From NCBI RefSeq assembly GCF_016107325.1, contig NZ_RCVT01000001.1, positions 620,001 to 684,000 of the forward strand: DNA of 64,000 bases, given 5' to 3'. The translations under genes were made by a program, and so were the position numbers. Positions 18,028 through 34,388 of this stretch are shown here, piece after piece. Positions within the stretch are counted from its first letter, which is position 1; each line of letters begins with the position of its first letter. Source of the stretch: Sphingomonas sp. MA1305 (GTDB taxonomy: Bacteria > Pseudomonadota > Alphaproteobacteria > Sphingomonadales > Sphingomonadaceae). A model generated the notes under the pieces. That model did no database searches, had not been told where the DNA came from, and saw nothing but the letters and a program-made list of their open reading frames with translations.

Positions 18028-18810
18028 TCAGTGCGTTGCCACCGCGGGGCGAGCGACCGCCGCCCGCCGATCAGCCCGTCTCCCTGTTCCAAGCTGCGCC
18101 ACGATCCGCACGCTCAGCGCGGGAATGATCGTGGCCATCAACCCGACGGTTACCGACTCAGCCGCCAGACCGGCCCAAGCAATCCATGGCTCCTGGCCCC
18201 CCGGCCATCCTGAGAGGTCGTCGTGCAGTGCCATGATCGGCAGCCGCCCCAGGAAGAACAGCGCCAGGGCCCAGGTATACCAACGCCCTACCATCCACAC
18301 GGATTGCCCCGGATGGCGGATCGGCCCGTCGGTCGCCGCGGACACCGCCCACGGCATCAGCAGCGGCTCGATCGCCAGTATCGCCATGCCGGTGGCCGCC
18401 CGTAGTGTTCCCGCCCATGCATCCGCAACGATCCGGTCCGCGTAGAAGATGACCGCAAGCATGCTCAAAGTATAGGCGAAATAAGGCAGGTAGCGTAGCG
18501 CGACCGTGATGGATGGCTGCAACGCCGCCCGTGCTTCACCAAGCATCAGATAGCGGATCGCGAAGAAGCGGCCCACTTCGATGATGGCGAGATCCAGCCA
18601 ACCCAAGACCGTCACCCATTCGTTTCGGGTGAGCGCGCCAGAAGCGGCGCGCGTGTCGAATAGACCCATGTGATAGGCGACCCCGCGCTGCGCAAAGTAT
18701 AATAGGATCATCGTCCCGAATATTCGCGGCAGACCCAGGATCACGCGTGGACCGTCGACTTGCGCCTCCCAAAAGGTTCTGAGAAGCGGTAGATCGCCAT
18801 CATGTCTCAT
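18028..18810 (-). CDS. Multi-pass membrane protein of unknown function
   Basis: A 260-residue protein with about five to six hydrophobic helices: VILGLPRIFGTMILLYF, WVTVLGWLDLAIIEVGRFF, LRYLPYFAYTLSMLAVIFYA, TGMAILAIEPLLMPWAV, WYTWALALFFLGRLPIMAL, and WIAWAGLAAESVTVGLMATI. No catalytic motif or known family is recognised. The frame is isolated, with poorly occupied DNA on its right side. The ATG at 18810 has no obvious ribosome site, so the exact start is uncertain. Confidence 0.6.
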   Translation of the reverse strand: MRHDGDLPLLRTFWEAQVDGPRVILGLPRIFGTMILLYFAQRGVAYHMGLFDTRAASGALTRNEWVTVLGWLDLAIIEVGRFFAIRYLMLGEARAALQPSITVALRYLPYFAYTLSMLAVIFYADRIVADAWAGTLRAATGMAILAIEPLLMPWAVSAATDGPIRHPGQSVWMVGRWYTWALALFFLGRLPIMALHDDLSGWPGGQEPWIAWAGLAAESVTVGLMATIIPALSVRIVAQLGTGRRADRRAAVARPAVATH

Positions 18811-19403
18811 ACCCCATCGTCATGATCAGGAACGCTGCCCGGCGTCGGGTTGAGTGCCGGCGACAGTGTTTCCGGTCCCGCCCGGTCTCTCGCAGGTCAC
18901 GTTGGCGGCTTTGGGCGGGAGACGGGCTGGCGGAACGCGGACAACCGGCGCACGCGATCTCCGACTGAAAGCCAAGCTCCCGCGGCCTTCGGCGTGGGCA
19001 ACGAAGACATGGGGCGTTGAGGCTTGCCGTCGCGATGGGATCAGGACGGTCATCGTCCTCCTCCACAAGGTCACCTGCACTCTCCGCCTTCCCTGTCGGC
19101 GATAATGTCCGAAACGGTTATTTCGTGCAAGCGCGCTACTGGGTCATCTCTACGCCGGCTTTCGCCGGCCTTCGTCGACGCGGATGACGGCGACGTCGGT
19201 TTATGACGTGCGAAGTGACGCGAAATGACGGCACAGACCGATGCGGATTCGAGCCTATGTATCACGATCTAGGCATTTCCGCCCCACACGCGCCAATGTC
19301 CCGGCACCATCGTCGGGAGCAATATCCCGAATGGGGTAGGGCTTACCCTCGGCCGTATTGCTGACGCGGGACGATCAGTCTGAAGTCGTCCCTTACCGGA
19401 GCC
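18811..19403. other. Gap of about 590 bases without a convincing gene
   Basis: Open frames on both strands across 18826-19105 are short, arginine-rich and lack ribosome sites. One minus-strand frame reads MTVLIPSRRQASTPHVF, and the plus strand opposite reads RRDGIRTVIVLLHKVTC. These phrases look like those seen in dispersed intergenic relics, but I cannot identify the element. The right part holds a short palindrome (19143-19192) and lower-GC DNA up to the rpoC terminator. Confidence 0.45.
19143..19192. repeat. Short REP-like palindrome
   Basis: GTCATCTCTACGCCGGC...GCCGGCC...GCGGATGAC forms a hairpin with CGCCGG arms. The outer GTCAT/ATGAC ends resemble the larger elements elsewhere in the window. 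It is probably a degenerate member of the same class. Confidence 0.45.
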
Positions 19404-19440
19404 AGAAAAAGAAGCCGCCGCCCGGTTGCCCGGACGGCGG
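19404..19440 (-). terminator. Intrinsic terminator of rpoBC
   Basis: On the minus strand CCGCCGTCCGG, a GCAA loop and CCGGGCGGCGG are followed by CTTCTTTTTC, a GC-rich hairpin with a U-rich tail. It begins 35 bases after the rpoC stop. Confidence 0.88.
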
Positions 19441-19474
19441 TGTCTTCTTGTCAACGCAGAGCGCCGAACGCGGA

Positions 19475-23761
<4,287 letters not shown>

Positions 23762-23777
23762 GTTCTTACCTCTTTTT

Positions 23778-23914
23778 CCTCTCCCGCTGGGAGAGGAAGG
23801 GGCCCGCCCGGCGCGGCCGGGTGGGAAGGTGAGGGTGGGGTGGTGGCGACCGTGTCACCCTCACCCTTCCGCCGCCTGTCGGCGGCTCCCTCCCTCTCCC
23901 GGTGGGAGAGGGAG
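23778..23914. repeat. Large palindromic element between rpoB and rpoC
   Basis: The outer hairpins CCTCTCCCGCTGGGAGAGG (left) and CCCTCTCCCGGTGGGAGAGGG (right) are themselves palindromes. Inside, AAGGTGAGGGTG (left) is complementary to CACCCTCACCCTT (right). The whole unit can fold into a three-way or extended hairpin of about 135 bases. It occupies nearly all the rpoB-rpoC spacer and must be transcribed in the rpoBC mRNA. Confidence 0.8.
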
Positions 23915-23923
23915 AGCGATGGC

Positions 23924-28081
<4,158 letters not shown>

Positions 28082-28157
28082 GGATCTATTGTGCCTCGTC
28101 AGCCGTATATCGTGCCCGGAAAGCCTCCGGACGGGACGCGGATTGGTCAAAGACGCG

Positions 28158-28187
28158 AAAAAGCCGAGCGCAGCACTGTGCGTCGGC
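28158..28187 (-). terminator. Terminator-like hairpin in the rpoB leader (candidate attenuator)
   Basis: On the minus strand GCCGACGCA, a CAGTGC loop and TGCGCTCGGC are followed directly by TTTTT. The structure lies between the promoter and the rpoB ATG. A flanking pair AGACGC (28194-28199) and GCGTCT (28151-28156) could pair around it and bury the U-tract, offering an alternative fold. It resembles the attenuator placed ahead of rpoB in other bacteria, but regulation here is inferred. Confidence 0.6.
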
Positions 28188-28278
28188 CTTGAGGCGTCTA
28201 TGAAACCAGCAACTCCCTATTCGTATGCAGGCGCTGCGCGACGGCGCCCCATGTCCCGAAAGCTGTGGTGAGAGGCGG

Positions 28279-28307
28279 GATATAGGGGCGGGGTGCACGC
28301 TTGTCAA
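28279..28307 (-). promoter_or_regulatory. Near-consensus sigma70 promoter of rpoBC
   Basis: On the minus strand a perfect TTGACA (28302-28307) and TATATC (28279-28284) are spaced by 17 bases. The predicted start site near 28272 gives a leader of about 190 bases before the rpoB ATG. Confidence 0.85.
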
Positions 28308-28377
28308 AGGGGGGGCCGCCGCTCGCAGGATGGGCTGGGGACAACAGGCGGGGCGCTGGCAAACCCCCTACGCAATC

Positions 28378-28475
28378 CCGTCATGCCGGACTTGTTCCGG
28401 CATCCACCCGTCCACGTACGCTGCGGCCGCGGGGTATGCGGCTCCGTGGATGCCGGAACGGGTCCGGCATGACGA
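28378..28475. repeat. Palindromic intergenic element (GTCATGCCGG type)
   Basis: CCGTCATGCCGGACTTGTTC (left) and GAACGGGTCCGGCATGACGA (right) are near inverted complements, with inner CATCCA/TGGATG also pairing. It sits between the rpoB promoter and the M48 peptidase gene, completing the 440-base gap from 28082; nothing else is seen there. Confidence 0.8.
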
Positions 28476-28522
28476 GATGAGGACCGGTTCCTCCCACCTC
28501 ACCACTACGCTAAGACCGTCCC

Positions 28523-29494
28523 ATGCCGTTCGCGTTCCTCGCCGCCGTCGCCCTCGCCGCCACGCCCGCCGACGACCCCGCCGCCACCTTCGCCGCGCTG
28601 CGCGAGGTCGACGGGCGCATGGCCGCGATCGCCTATCGGCTAACCACCGCCAATGCCGCCTTGTGCCGCGATCGCCAGCCGACGCCGGGCTGGGCGCTGC
28701 ACAGCATCGGCCAGTATGACGCACCCCTGCGCGCCCAGGCGAAGGTCAGCTTTGGCTTCGAACGCCCGGTCGCGGTCGAGGCGGTGGTGCCCGGCGGCCC
28801 GGCGGCACGGGCGGGCATCGCCCCCGGCGACTCGCTGGTGGCGATCGATGGCCAGCCGCTGCCCGACACCGCCCCGCCGGCGCAATCGAGCAGTGCGGCG
28901 CGCGACGCGGCGCAGGCGGTGATCGCCGGCGAACCCGCCGATCGCCCGCTTGCCGTCACGCTGCTGCGCGACGGCCGCACCCGCACCGTCACCATCCCGG
29001 CATCGCCCGGCTGCCGCAGCGCGTTCGAGGTGCTGCTCGGCAACAAGATGGAGGCCTCGTCCGACGGCCGCATCGTCCAGATCGGCGTGCCCTTCTTCGC
29101 CCGCTATACCGACGAGGAACTGGCGGTGGTGATCGGCCACGAGCTCGCCCATACCATATTGCGCCATCGGGCCCGGCTCGATGCGGCGGGCGTCAGCCGC
29201 GGCCTGCTCGCCGAGGTCGGCCGCAACGGGCGCCTGTTCCGGACCACCGAGGATCAGGCCGATATCCTCGGCATGTATCTGATCCGCAACGCCGGTTGGA
29301 ACCCGCAGGCGGCGGTGCGGTTCTGGCGCGAGCATGGCGGCGAGGTCGACGGCGGCCTGTTCCGCAGCCGCACCCACCCCTCGTCCAAGGCGCGCGCCGC
29401 CGCGCTGGAAGCGGAGATCGCGAGGGTCCCGGCGGATGCCCCGACGCCTTATCTGCCGCCGATCCTCGCCGAGGCGGACAAACCGCTGAGTTAA
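28523..29494 (+). CDS. M48-type metallopeptidase with an N-terminal PDZ domain
   Basis: An exported or membrane-tethered zinc protease of 323 residues. A short hydrophobic start (MPFAFLAAVALAA) resembles a signal peptide. A PDZ domain occupies about 75-160 (VVPGGPAARAGIAPGDSLVAIDGQPL). The peptidase part has HELAH at 206-210 with TEDQADILG (about 242-250) as the third zinc ligand region and RTHPSSKARAAAL near the end, as in M48 enzymes of the YfgC/LoiP sort. The order PDZ then peptidase is uncommon. A role in envelope protein quality control is inferred. It is divergent from rpoB. Confidence 0.82.
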   Translation: MPFAFLAAVALAATPADDPAATFAALREVDGRMAAIAYRLTTANAALCRDRQPTPGWALHSIGQYDAPLRAQAKVSFGFERPVAVEAVVPGGPAARAGIAPGDSLVAIDGQPLPDTAPPAQSSSAARDAAQAVIAGEPADRPLAVTLLRDGRTRTVTIPASPGCRSAFEVLLGNKMEASSDGRIVQIGVPFFARYTDEELAVVIGHELAHTILRHRARLDAAGVSRGLLAEVGRNGRLFRTTEDQADILGMYLIRNAGWNPQAAVRFWREHGGEVDGGLFRSRTHPSSKARAAALEAEIARVPADAPTPYLPPILAEADKPLS

Positions 29495-29495
29495 A

Positions 29496-29621
29496 TCCTC
29501 CCCGCCTGCGGGGAGGGGACCGCCGAAGGCGGTGGAGGGGGCTCGTCGCGAGCGCTGCGCTGCGTGGAAGCCCCCCTCCGTCAGCGCTGTGCGCTGCCAC
29601 CTCCCCGCAAGCGGGGAGGAA
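29496..29621. repeat. Palindromic intergenic element (TCCTCCCCGC type)
   Basis: TCCTCCCCGCCTGCGGGGAG at the left and CTCCCCGCAAGCGGGGAGGA at the right are each hairpins and mutual complements. The inner GGTGGAGGGGGCT pairs with AGCCCCCCTCC. It lies exactly between the convergent M48 and 2-hydroxyacid dehydrogenase genes and probably serves as a bidirectional terminator. Confidence 0.78.
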
Positions 29622-29622
29622 T

Positions 29623-30561
29623 TTAGTAGCCCGCGTCGAGATCCGCGACGTTCCGCATCGGCTTGCCCGCCATGAACGCCGCCAGATTGTCGAGGAACAG
29701 CGCCGCGCCGCGCTGGAACATCTTCGTCTGGCTGCGCCCCGACAGATGCATCGAGATCATGCAATTGGGCGCGTCCCACAGGGGATGATCCGCCGGCAGC
29801 GGCTCCGGCTCGGTCGGGTCGAGGACGGCGCCGCCGATCCGCCGCGCCTTGAGCGCCGCGACCAGCGCGTCCTGATCCACCATGTCGCCGCGCGCGATAT
29901 TGATCAGCCAGGCGTCGCGGCGCATCGCCGCCAGCTCGTCCGCGCCAATCATCGCCTTGGTCGCATCGGTCGACGGCGCCGCCAGCACCAGCCAGTCATA
30001 GTCGCCCAGCCGCGCCCGCCAGTCGTCCGGCCCCAGCGTCCCGTCGCGCCCGGACCGGGTCACGCCGTCGACGCCGACGCCGAACGCCGTCAGCCGCTCG
30101 CCGATCAGCCGCCCGATCGTGCCATAGCCGACGACCAGCGCCCGCGTGCCGTCCAGCTCGACCTTGCCCGGCGCATCGCCCAGCCATTCGTGCCGCTGCC
30201 CGGCGCGGAGCACGGTGTCGAAGCGCTTCGCGGCGACCAGCATCGCCATCACGGCATATTCCGCCACCGCCACCGCGTTGATCCCGGCGCCGTTGGTCAG
30301 CGTCGCGCCCTTGGCGCGCAGCACGTCGAGCGGAAAGGCGTCAAGGCCGGCATAGATGGTCGACACCCATTGGAGGTTTGGTCCGGCCGCGCGGATCGCC
30401 TCGGCGACCAGCCGGGTCGGCTGCATGTCGACCCAGGCGATGTCGGCATCGGCGATCATCGCCTTCGCCTCGTCCGGGCTGGCGAACCACGCCACCTCCA
30501 GCCCGGCGGGCAGCCGCGGTTCGAGCAGCGGTCGGGCGAGTGCGGGCAGCACCGCCTTCAC
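29623..30561 (-). CDS. D-isomer-specific 2-hydroxyacid dehydrogenase family protein
   Basis: A 312-residue NAD-binding oxidoreductase. The nucleotide-binding motif is ALVVGYGTIGRLIGERL, and the catalytic region has NIARGDMVDQDALVAAL (Arg), LDPTEPEPLPADHPLW (Glu) and MISMHLSGRS (His). The GTG at 30561 overlaps the cysS stop (GTGA) and has GGAAGG at 7 bases, so the genes are translationally coupled; an in-frame ATG at 30582 is inside cysS. The substrate (glyoxylate, hydroxypyruvate or other) is not evident. Confidence 0.85.
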   Translation of the reverse strand: MKAVLPALARPLLEPRLPAGLEVAWFASPDEAKAMIADADIAWVDMQPTRLVAEAIRAAGPNLQWVSTIYAGLDAFPLDVLRAKGATLTNGAGINAVAVAEYAVMAMLVAAKRFDTVLRAGQRHEWLGDAPGKVELDGTRALVVGYGTIGRLIGERLTAFGVGVDGVTRSGRDGTLGPDDWRARLGDYDWLVLAAPSTDATKAMIGADELAAMRRDAWLINIARGDMVDQDALVAALKARRIGGAVLDPTEPEPLPADHPLWDAPNCMISMHLSGRSQTKMFQRGAALFLDNLAAFMAGKPMRNVADLDAGY

Positions 30562-31985
30562 GACTGCACCTTCCAGTCCCAACCCATCGGATCGCCGTCC
30601 ATCACCTCGACTCCCACCGCCGCCAGCTCATCCCGGATCGCGTCGCTGCGCGCGAAGTCCTTGGCCGCGCGCGCCTCGCGCCGCTCCGCCAGCCGCGCCG
30701 CAATCCCCGCCTCGTCGATCCCGGCGCTCTCCGGCCGCACCCGCAGATCCTCGCGGGTCAGCGTCAGCAGCTCCAGCCCCAACACCGCGTCGAAGTTCGC
30801 GAGCGCCGCCAGCCGGTCCTGCGGGCTGACCCTTTTGTCGGCGAGCAGTTCGTCGAGCACCGGCAGGGCACGCGGCGTGTTGAGGTCGTCCGCCACCGCC
30901 GCGGCGAGCCGCTCGCGATAGGGCGATGCCGCCGCCGCACCCTTGCCCTCGCCGCGCGCCTTCAGCGCCGCGACGCTCTGCACCAGCCGCTTTAGCCGGG
31001 TCTGCGCCGCCGCCAGATTGTCCCAGCTGAATTCCAGCTCGCTGCGATAATGCGCCTGCAGGCACATCAACCGATAGGCGAGGGGGTGGAAGCCGCGCGC
31101 GACTAGCGCCGGCAGGGTCAGGAACTCGCCCGACGATTTCGACATCTTGCCGGTCCGGTCGACAAGGAAGTTGTTGTGCATCCACACCGTGGCGCCGGTG
31201 TCGGCGCTGCCCGAATAGGCCTGGTTCTGCGCGATCTCGTTGGGATGGTGGATCTCGCGATGATCGATGCCGCCGGTGTGAATGTCGAAATGGTCGCCAA
31301 GATACTGCCGGCTCATCACCGAACATTCGAGGTGCCAGCCGGGCGCGCCGCGCCCCCAGGGGCTGTCCCATTCCATCTGGCGGTTCTCGCCCGGTGCGCT
31401 GGTGCGCCAGATCGCGAAGTCGGCGGGGTGACGCTTGCCCTCCACCGTCTCGATCCGCCCCTCCGCCGGGCCGTCCTCGCGCGTGCCGGCGAGCAGGCCG
31501 TATTGCGGCACCGTCGTCACGTCGAAATACAGGCCGTCGGGCAGGCGGTAGCAGTGCTTGTCCGCGATCGCTGTGCCGAAGGCGATCATCTGCTCGACAT
31601 GGTCGGTGGCGAGCGGGAAGCGCGCCGGATCGCGGACGTTGAGGTCCTTGAGGTTCTGCTTGAACGCCCGCGTATAATGGTCGGCCACCGCCCAGATGTC
31701 CTGGCCGCTCTTCTTCGCTGCCGCCTCCATCTTGTCGTCGCCCGCGTCGGCGTCGCTGGTCAGATGGCCGACATCGGTGATGTTGATGACATGGGTCAGG
31801 CCATAGCCCAGCCAGGTCAGCACGCGCCCCAATGTGTCGGTAAACAGATAGGCGCGCAGATTGCCGATGTGCGCATAGTGATAGACGGTCGGCCCGCACG
31901 AATAGATGCGCACGTTGGCGGGGTCGGCGGGCGCGAAGGTCTCCGTCGCGCGCGTCAGGCTGTTGTAGAGCGTGATCGGCGTCAT
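30558..31985 (-). CDS. cysS: Cysteinyl-tRNA synthetase
   Basis: Charges tRNA-Cys. The 475-residue class I synthetase has [20 protein letters not shown] (HIGH-type motif plus a zinc Cys), [14 protein letters not shown] and [14 protein letters not shown] for the other zinc ligands, and [10 protein letters not shown] as KMSKS. A DALR-type helical end follows. Length is normal. The start [15 protein letters not shown] is typical. It is the first gene of the pair with the 2-hydroxyacid dehydrogenase. Confidence 0.97.
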   Translation of the reverse strand: MTPITLYNSLTRATETFAPADPANVRIYSCGPTVYHYAHIGNLRAYLFTDTLGRVLTWLGYGLTHVINITDVGHLTSDADAGDDKMEAAAKKSGQDIWAVADHYTRAFKQNLKDLNVRDPARFPLATDHVEQMIAFGTAIADKHCYRLPDGLYFDVTTVPQYGLLAGTREDGPAEGRIETVEGKRHPADFAIWRTSAPGENRQMEWDSPWGRGAPGWHLECSVMSRQYLGDHFDIHTGGIDHREIHHPNEIAQNQAYSGSADTGATVWMHNNFLVDRTGKMSKSSGEFLTLPALVARGFHPLAYRLMCLQAHYRSELEFSWDNLAAAQTRLKRLVQSVAALKARGEGKGAAAASPYRERLAAAVADDLNTPRALPVLDELLADKRVSPQDRLAALANFDAVLGLELLTLTREDLRVRPESAGIDEAGIAARLAERREARAAKDFARSDAIRDELAAVGVEVMDGDPMGWDWKVQS

Positions 31986-32057
31986 GGCGCGAGGCTCTAG
32001 CGCGCCGGATGCGGCAACGCCATTCCTCCCCTGCGCCGGCAGAGGAGGATGTCGCGG

Positions 32058-32975
32058 TCAGCGCGCGATGCCGATCACCGCGGTGCCGGTCAGTCCGGCC
32101 GCCACCGATCCGCTGATCGTCGGGGTCTGCTGCGCAAGCTGGGCGCTGCTGTTGTCGCCGAACACATTGTCGTTCGACAGCGACACCTTGGCGAAATTGG
32201 TCGCGCTCGCCGGATAGGTGGTGGTGTCGGCATAGACCGTCGCGCACCAGCTCGACGGCATCGCCAGCTGCGACGTCAGCACCGCATATTTCCCGCCCAA
32301 CGCATTGGAGAGGCTCGAGAAGATCTCGAAATGCATATGCGGCCAGCGGCCATCGTAGCAGCCGGGGAAGATGGTGGTGAACGTCACCTGCCCGTTGGCA
32401 TCGGTGACCTGCACGCCGCGCAGATAGCTTTCGGCCGCCGCGGTGTAGAGCGAATAAGTGCCCTTGCGGTCGCAATGCCATAGATAGACGGCATAGCCGG
32501 CCAGCGGCGCACAGGCGGCGTTGACGTTGACCAGGGTCAGCGTGATCGTCAGCTGCACGCCCGTCGCCACGGTCGATGTGCTGATGAAGCTCGACCGTAT
32601 GTCGCTGCGCACGATGCCGCTGACCGTCAGGATGTTGCTGGTCGAACCCGATGCGCTGTTGGTGCCGTCGGCGGGGTAGGGGCCGGCGGTCTCGGTCGGA
32701 TCGGCGATGCAGGCGGTGCTGGTTGAGGTGGCGGTGGCGGTCGGCGTCGGTGTCGCGGTGGCGGTCGGCGTGGGCGTCGCGGTCGCGCCGCTGCTCGTCA
32801 CGCTGACGCTGCTGCTCGACCCGCTTGCATCGCTGCCGCCGCAGCCCGCGACCAAAGCCGCCGTTCCTGCCCCCGCGAACCATTTCAGCGCCCGCCGCCG
32901 CGCCAGCAGCGCTTCGATGCGCGGCAGGTCCTCGGCCATGCCGTGGCCGTGGTGGTGATCGTCGTGATGCGTCAT
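32058..32975 (-). CDS. Exported intradiol ring-cleavage dioxygenase-like protein
   Basis: A 305-residue protein. A histidine-rich start (THHDDHHHGHG) precedes RRRALKWFAGAGTAALVAGC, a twin-arginine-like signal ending in a possible lipobox with Cys45. A Thr/Pro repeat linker (TPTPTATATPTPT) leads to an intradiol dioxygenase fold: ETAGPYPADG, YAVYLWHCDRKGTYSLY, YLRGVQVTD, and IFPGCYDGRWPHMHFEIF, the last holding the Tyr and two His iron ligands. The ATG at 32975 is preceded by GGGGAG at 8 bases. A secreted catechol-type dioxygenase homologue is unusual; activity on aromatics is unproven. Confidence 0.78.
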   Translation of the reverse strand: MTHHDDHHHGHGMAEDLPRIEALLARRRALKWFAGAGTAALVAGCGGSDASGSSSSVSVTSSGATATPTPTATATPTPTATATSTSTACIADPTETAGPYPADGTNSASGSTSNILTVSGIVRSDIRSSFISTSTVATGVQLTITLTLVNVNAACAPLAGYAVYLWHCDRKGTYSLYTAAAESYLRGVQVTDANGQVTFTTIFPGCYDGRWPHMHFEIFSSLSNALGGKYAVLTSQLAMPSSWCATVYADTTTYPASATNFAKVSLSNDNVFGDNSSAQLAQQTPTISGSVAAGLTGTAVIGIAR

Positions 32976-33098
32976 GGTCGAAACTCCCCGGATGGATGAC
33001 GGGGGGAATCGCCGCGGAGTATCGCCGCGATATGTCACGCACCGACGCAATGTTGCGCTATGTAACGGCTCGCGGGTGTTGGCGGGGGCTAGAACCGG

Positions 33099-34388
33099 TT
33101 ACCCGGCCAGGGGCAACGTCACCGTCGCTCGCGCGCCGCTCGCGCCGTTCGCCAGCACCGCCGTGCCGCCGTGCCGCGCCGCGATGGTGCGCACGATCGC
33201 CAGCCCCAGGCCGGTGCCGCCGGTCGCGCGGTTGCGCGACGGATCGCCGCGGACGAAGGGTTCGAACAGGCGCTCGACCTGCGCCGGGTCGATCCCCGGC
33301 CCGCGATCCTCGACCGTCACCGCGACCCGGGCGCCGTCGATCCGCCAGCCGATCGTCGCCGCCTCGCCATAGCGGACCGCATTGTCGATCAGATTGGCGA
33401 ACAGCCGCCGCAAGGCGACCGGATCGCCGCGCACCACCGCGCGCTCGCCCGGCGTCAGCGTCACGGGCGCGCCGGCGACCTGCATGTCGTCGGCCAGGCT
33501 GTCGAGCAGGCTGCCGAGGTCGACGCGTACCGATTCGCGCGGGCCGGTCTCGTCGCGGGCGAAGGCGAGCGCGCCGCGGATCATCGCGCGCATCTCGTCG
33601 ATGTCGGCGCTGGCGCGCGTCCGCGCCGCCTCGGGCAGCTGCTCGACCCAGAAGGACAGGCGCGACAGCGGCGTGCCGAGGTCGTGCGCGATCGCGCCCA
33701 GCATCGCGGTCCGTCCCTCGGCATGGCCGGCGAGGCGCGCGTGCATCGTCGCGACGCTGGCGGCGAGTTCGCGCACCTCGCGCGATCCCCGCGTCGGCAG
33801 CGGCGGCAGTGCCTCGCCGACCCGCGCCGCATCGGCGGCGGCGGCGAGCTGGCCGAGCGGGCGCGAGATCGCCCGCGCCAATGCCCAGGCTGGCCAGGCG
33901 AGGATCAGGATCGCCAGCAGCATCGCCGACAGGCTGATCCAATGCCAGTGTTTGAGCAGCGGCGCGCGCGGCACCGCCGCGATCCGCCAGCCGTCGCCGT
34001 GTCGCACCGCGAAGGTGAAATCGTCGACGAACATGCCGCCGGGGCCGCTCGGCGGGCCGGCATAGGCGCGCACCGCCGACGCCGGAACACCCAGGTCGGC
34101 GGCGATCCGCTGCGCCGCGCGCCCGTCCGCACGCTGCCCGCGTCCCGGCTGTGGTGCGGCGGCGCTCTGCGTCACGGCCATATGCGGCCCCGGCCCCTCC
34201 GGCGCCGCGCCGGTGCGCAGGGCGTGCGCGATATCGTCCAACGCATGCGGCGGGTCGCGCGGCGGCGGGCCGCGGAAGGTGACGACGAACGAGACGGCGG
34301 TGGCGACCAGAACCGCAGCGATGACGAGGGCGAAGATCGGCGCGGCGATCGACCGCACCCGCTCCGCCGGCTCAGCGGACCTCGACAT
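33099..34388 (-). CDS. Sensor histidine kinase, EnvZ-like
   Basis: A 429-residue inner-membrane kinase. TM1 is about 13-37 and TM2 about 150-172 (ISLSAMLLAILILAWPAWAL), enclosing a periplasmic sensor of about 110 residues. A HAMP follows, then the H-box with His235 (GAIAHDLGTPLSRLSFW), N-box FANLIDNAVRYG, G1 VEDRGPGID and G2 TGGTGLGLAIV. The sensor part has no motif I recognise. It overlaps the upstream response regulator by 17 bases, marking them as partners. The stimulus is unknown. Confidence 0.9.
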   Translation of the reverse strand: MSRSAEPAERVRSIAAPIFALVIAAVLVATAVSFVVTFRGPPPRDPPHALDDIAHALRTGAAPEGPGPHMAVTQSAAAPQPGRGQRADGRAAQRIAADLGVPASAVRAYAGPPSGPGGMFVDDFTFAVRHGDGWRIAAVPRAPLLKHWHWISLSAMLLAILILAWPAWALARAISRPLGQLAAAADAARVGEALPPLPTRGSREVRELAASVATMHARLAGHAEGRTAMLGAIAHDLGTPLSRLSFWVEQLPEAARTRASADIDEMRAMIRGALAFARDETGPRESVRVDLGSLLDSLADDMQVAGAPVTLTPGERAVVRGDPVALRRLFANLIDNAVRYGEAATIGWRIDGARVAVTVEDRGPGIDPAQVERLFEPFVRGDPSRNRATGGTGLGLAIVRTIAARHGGTAVLANGASGARATVTLPLAG

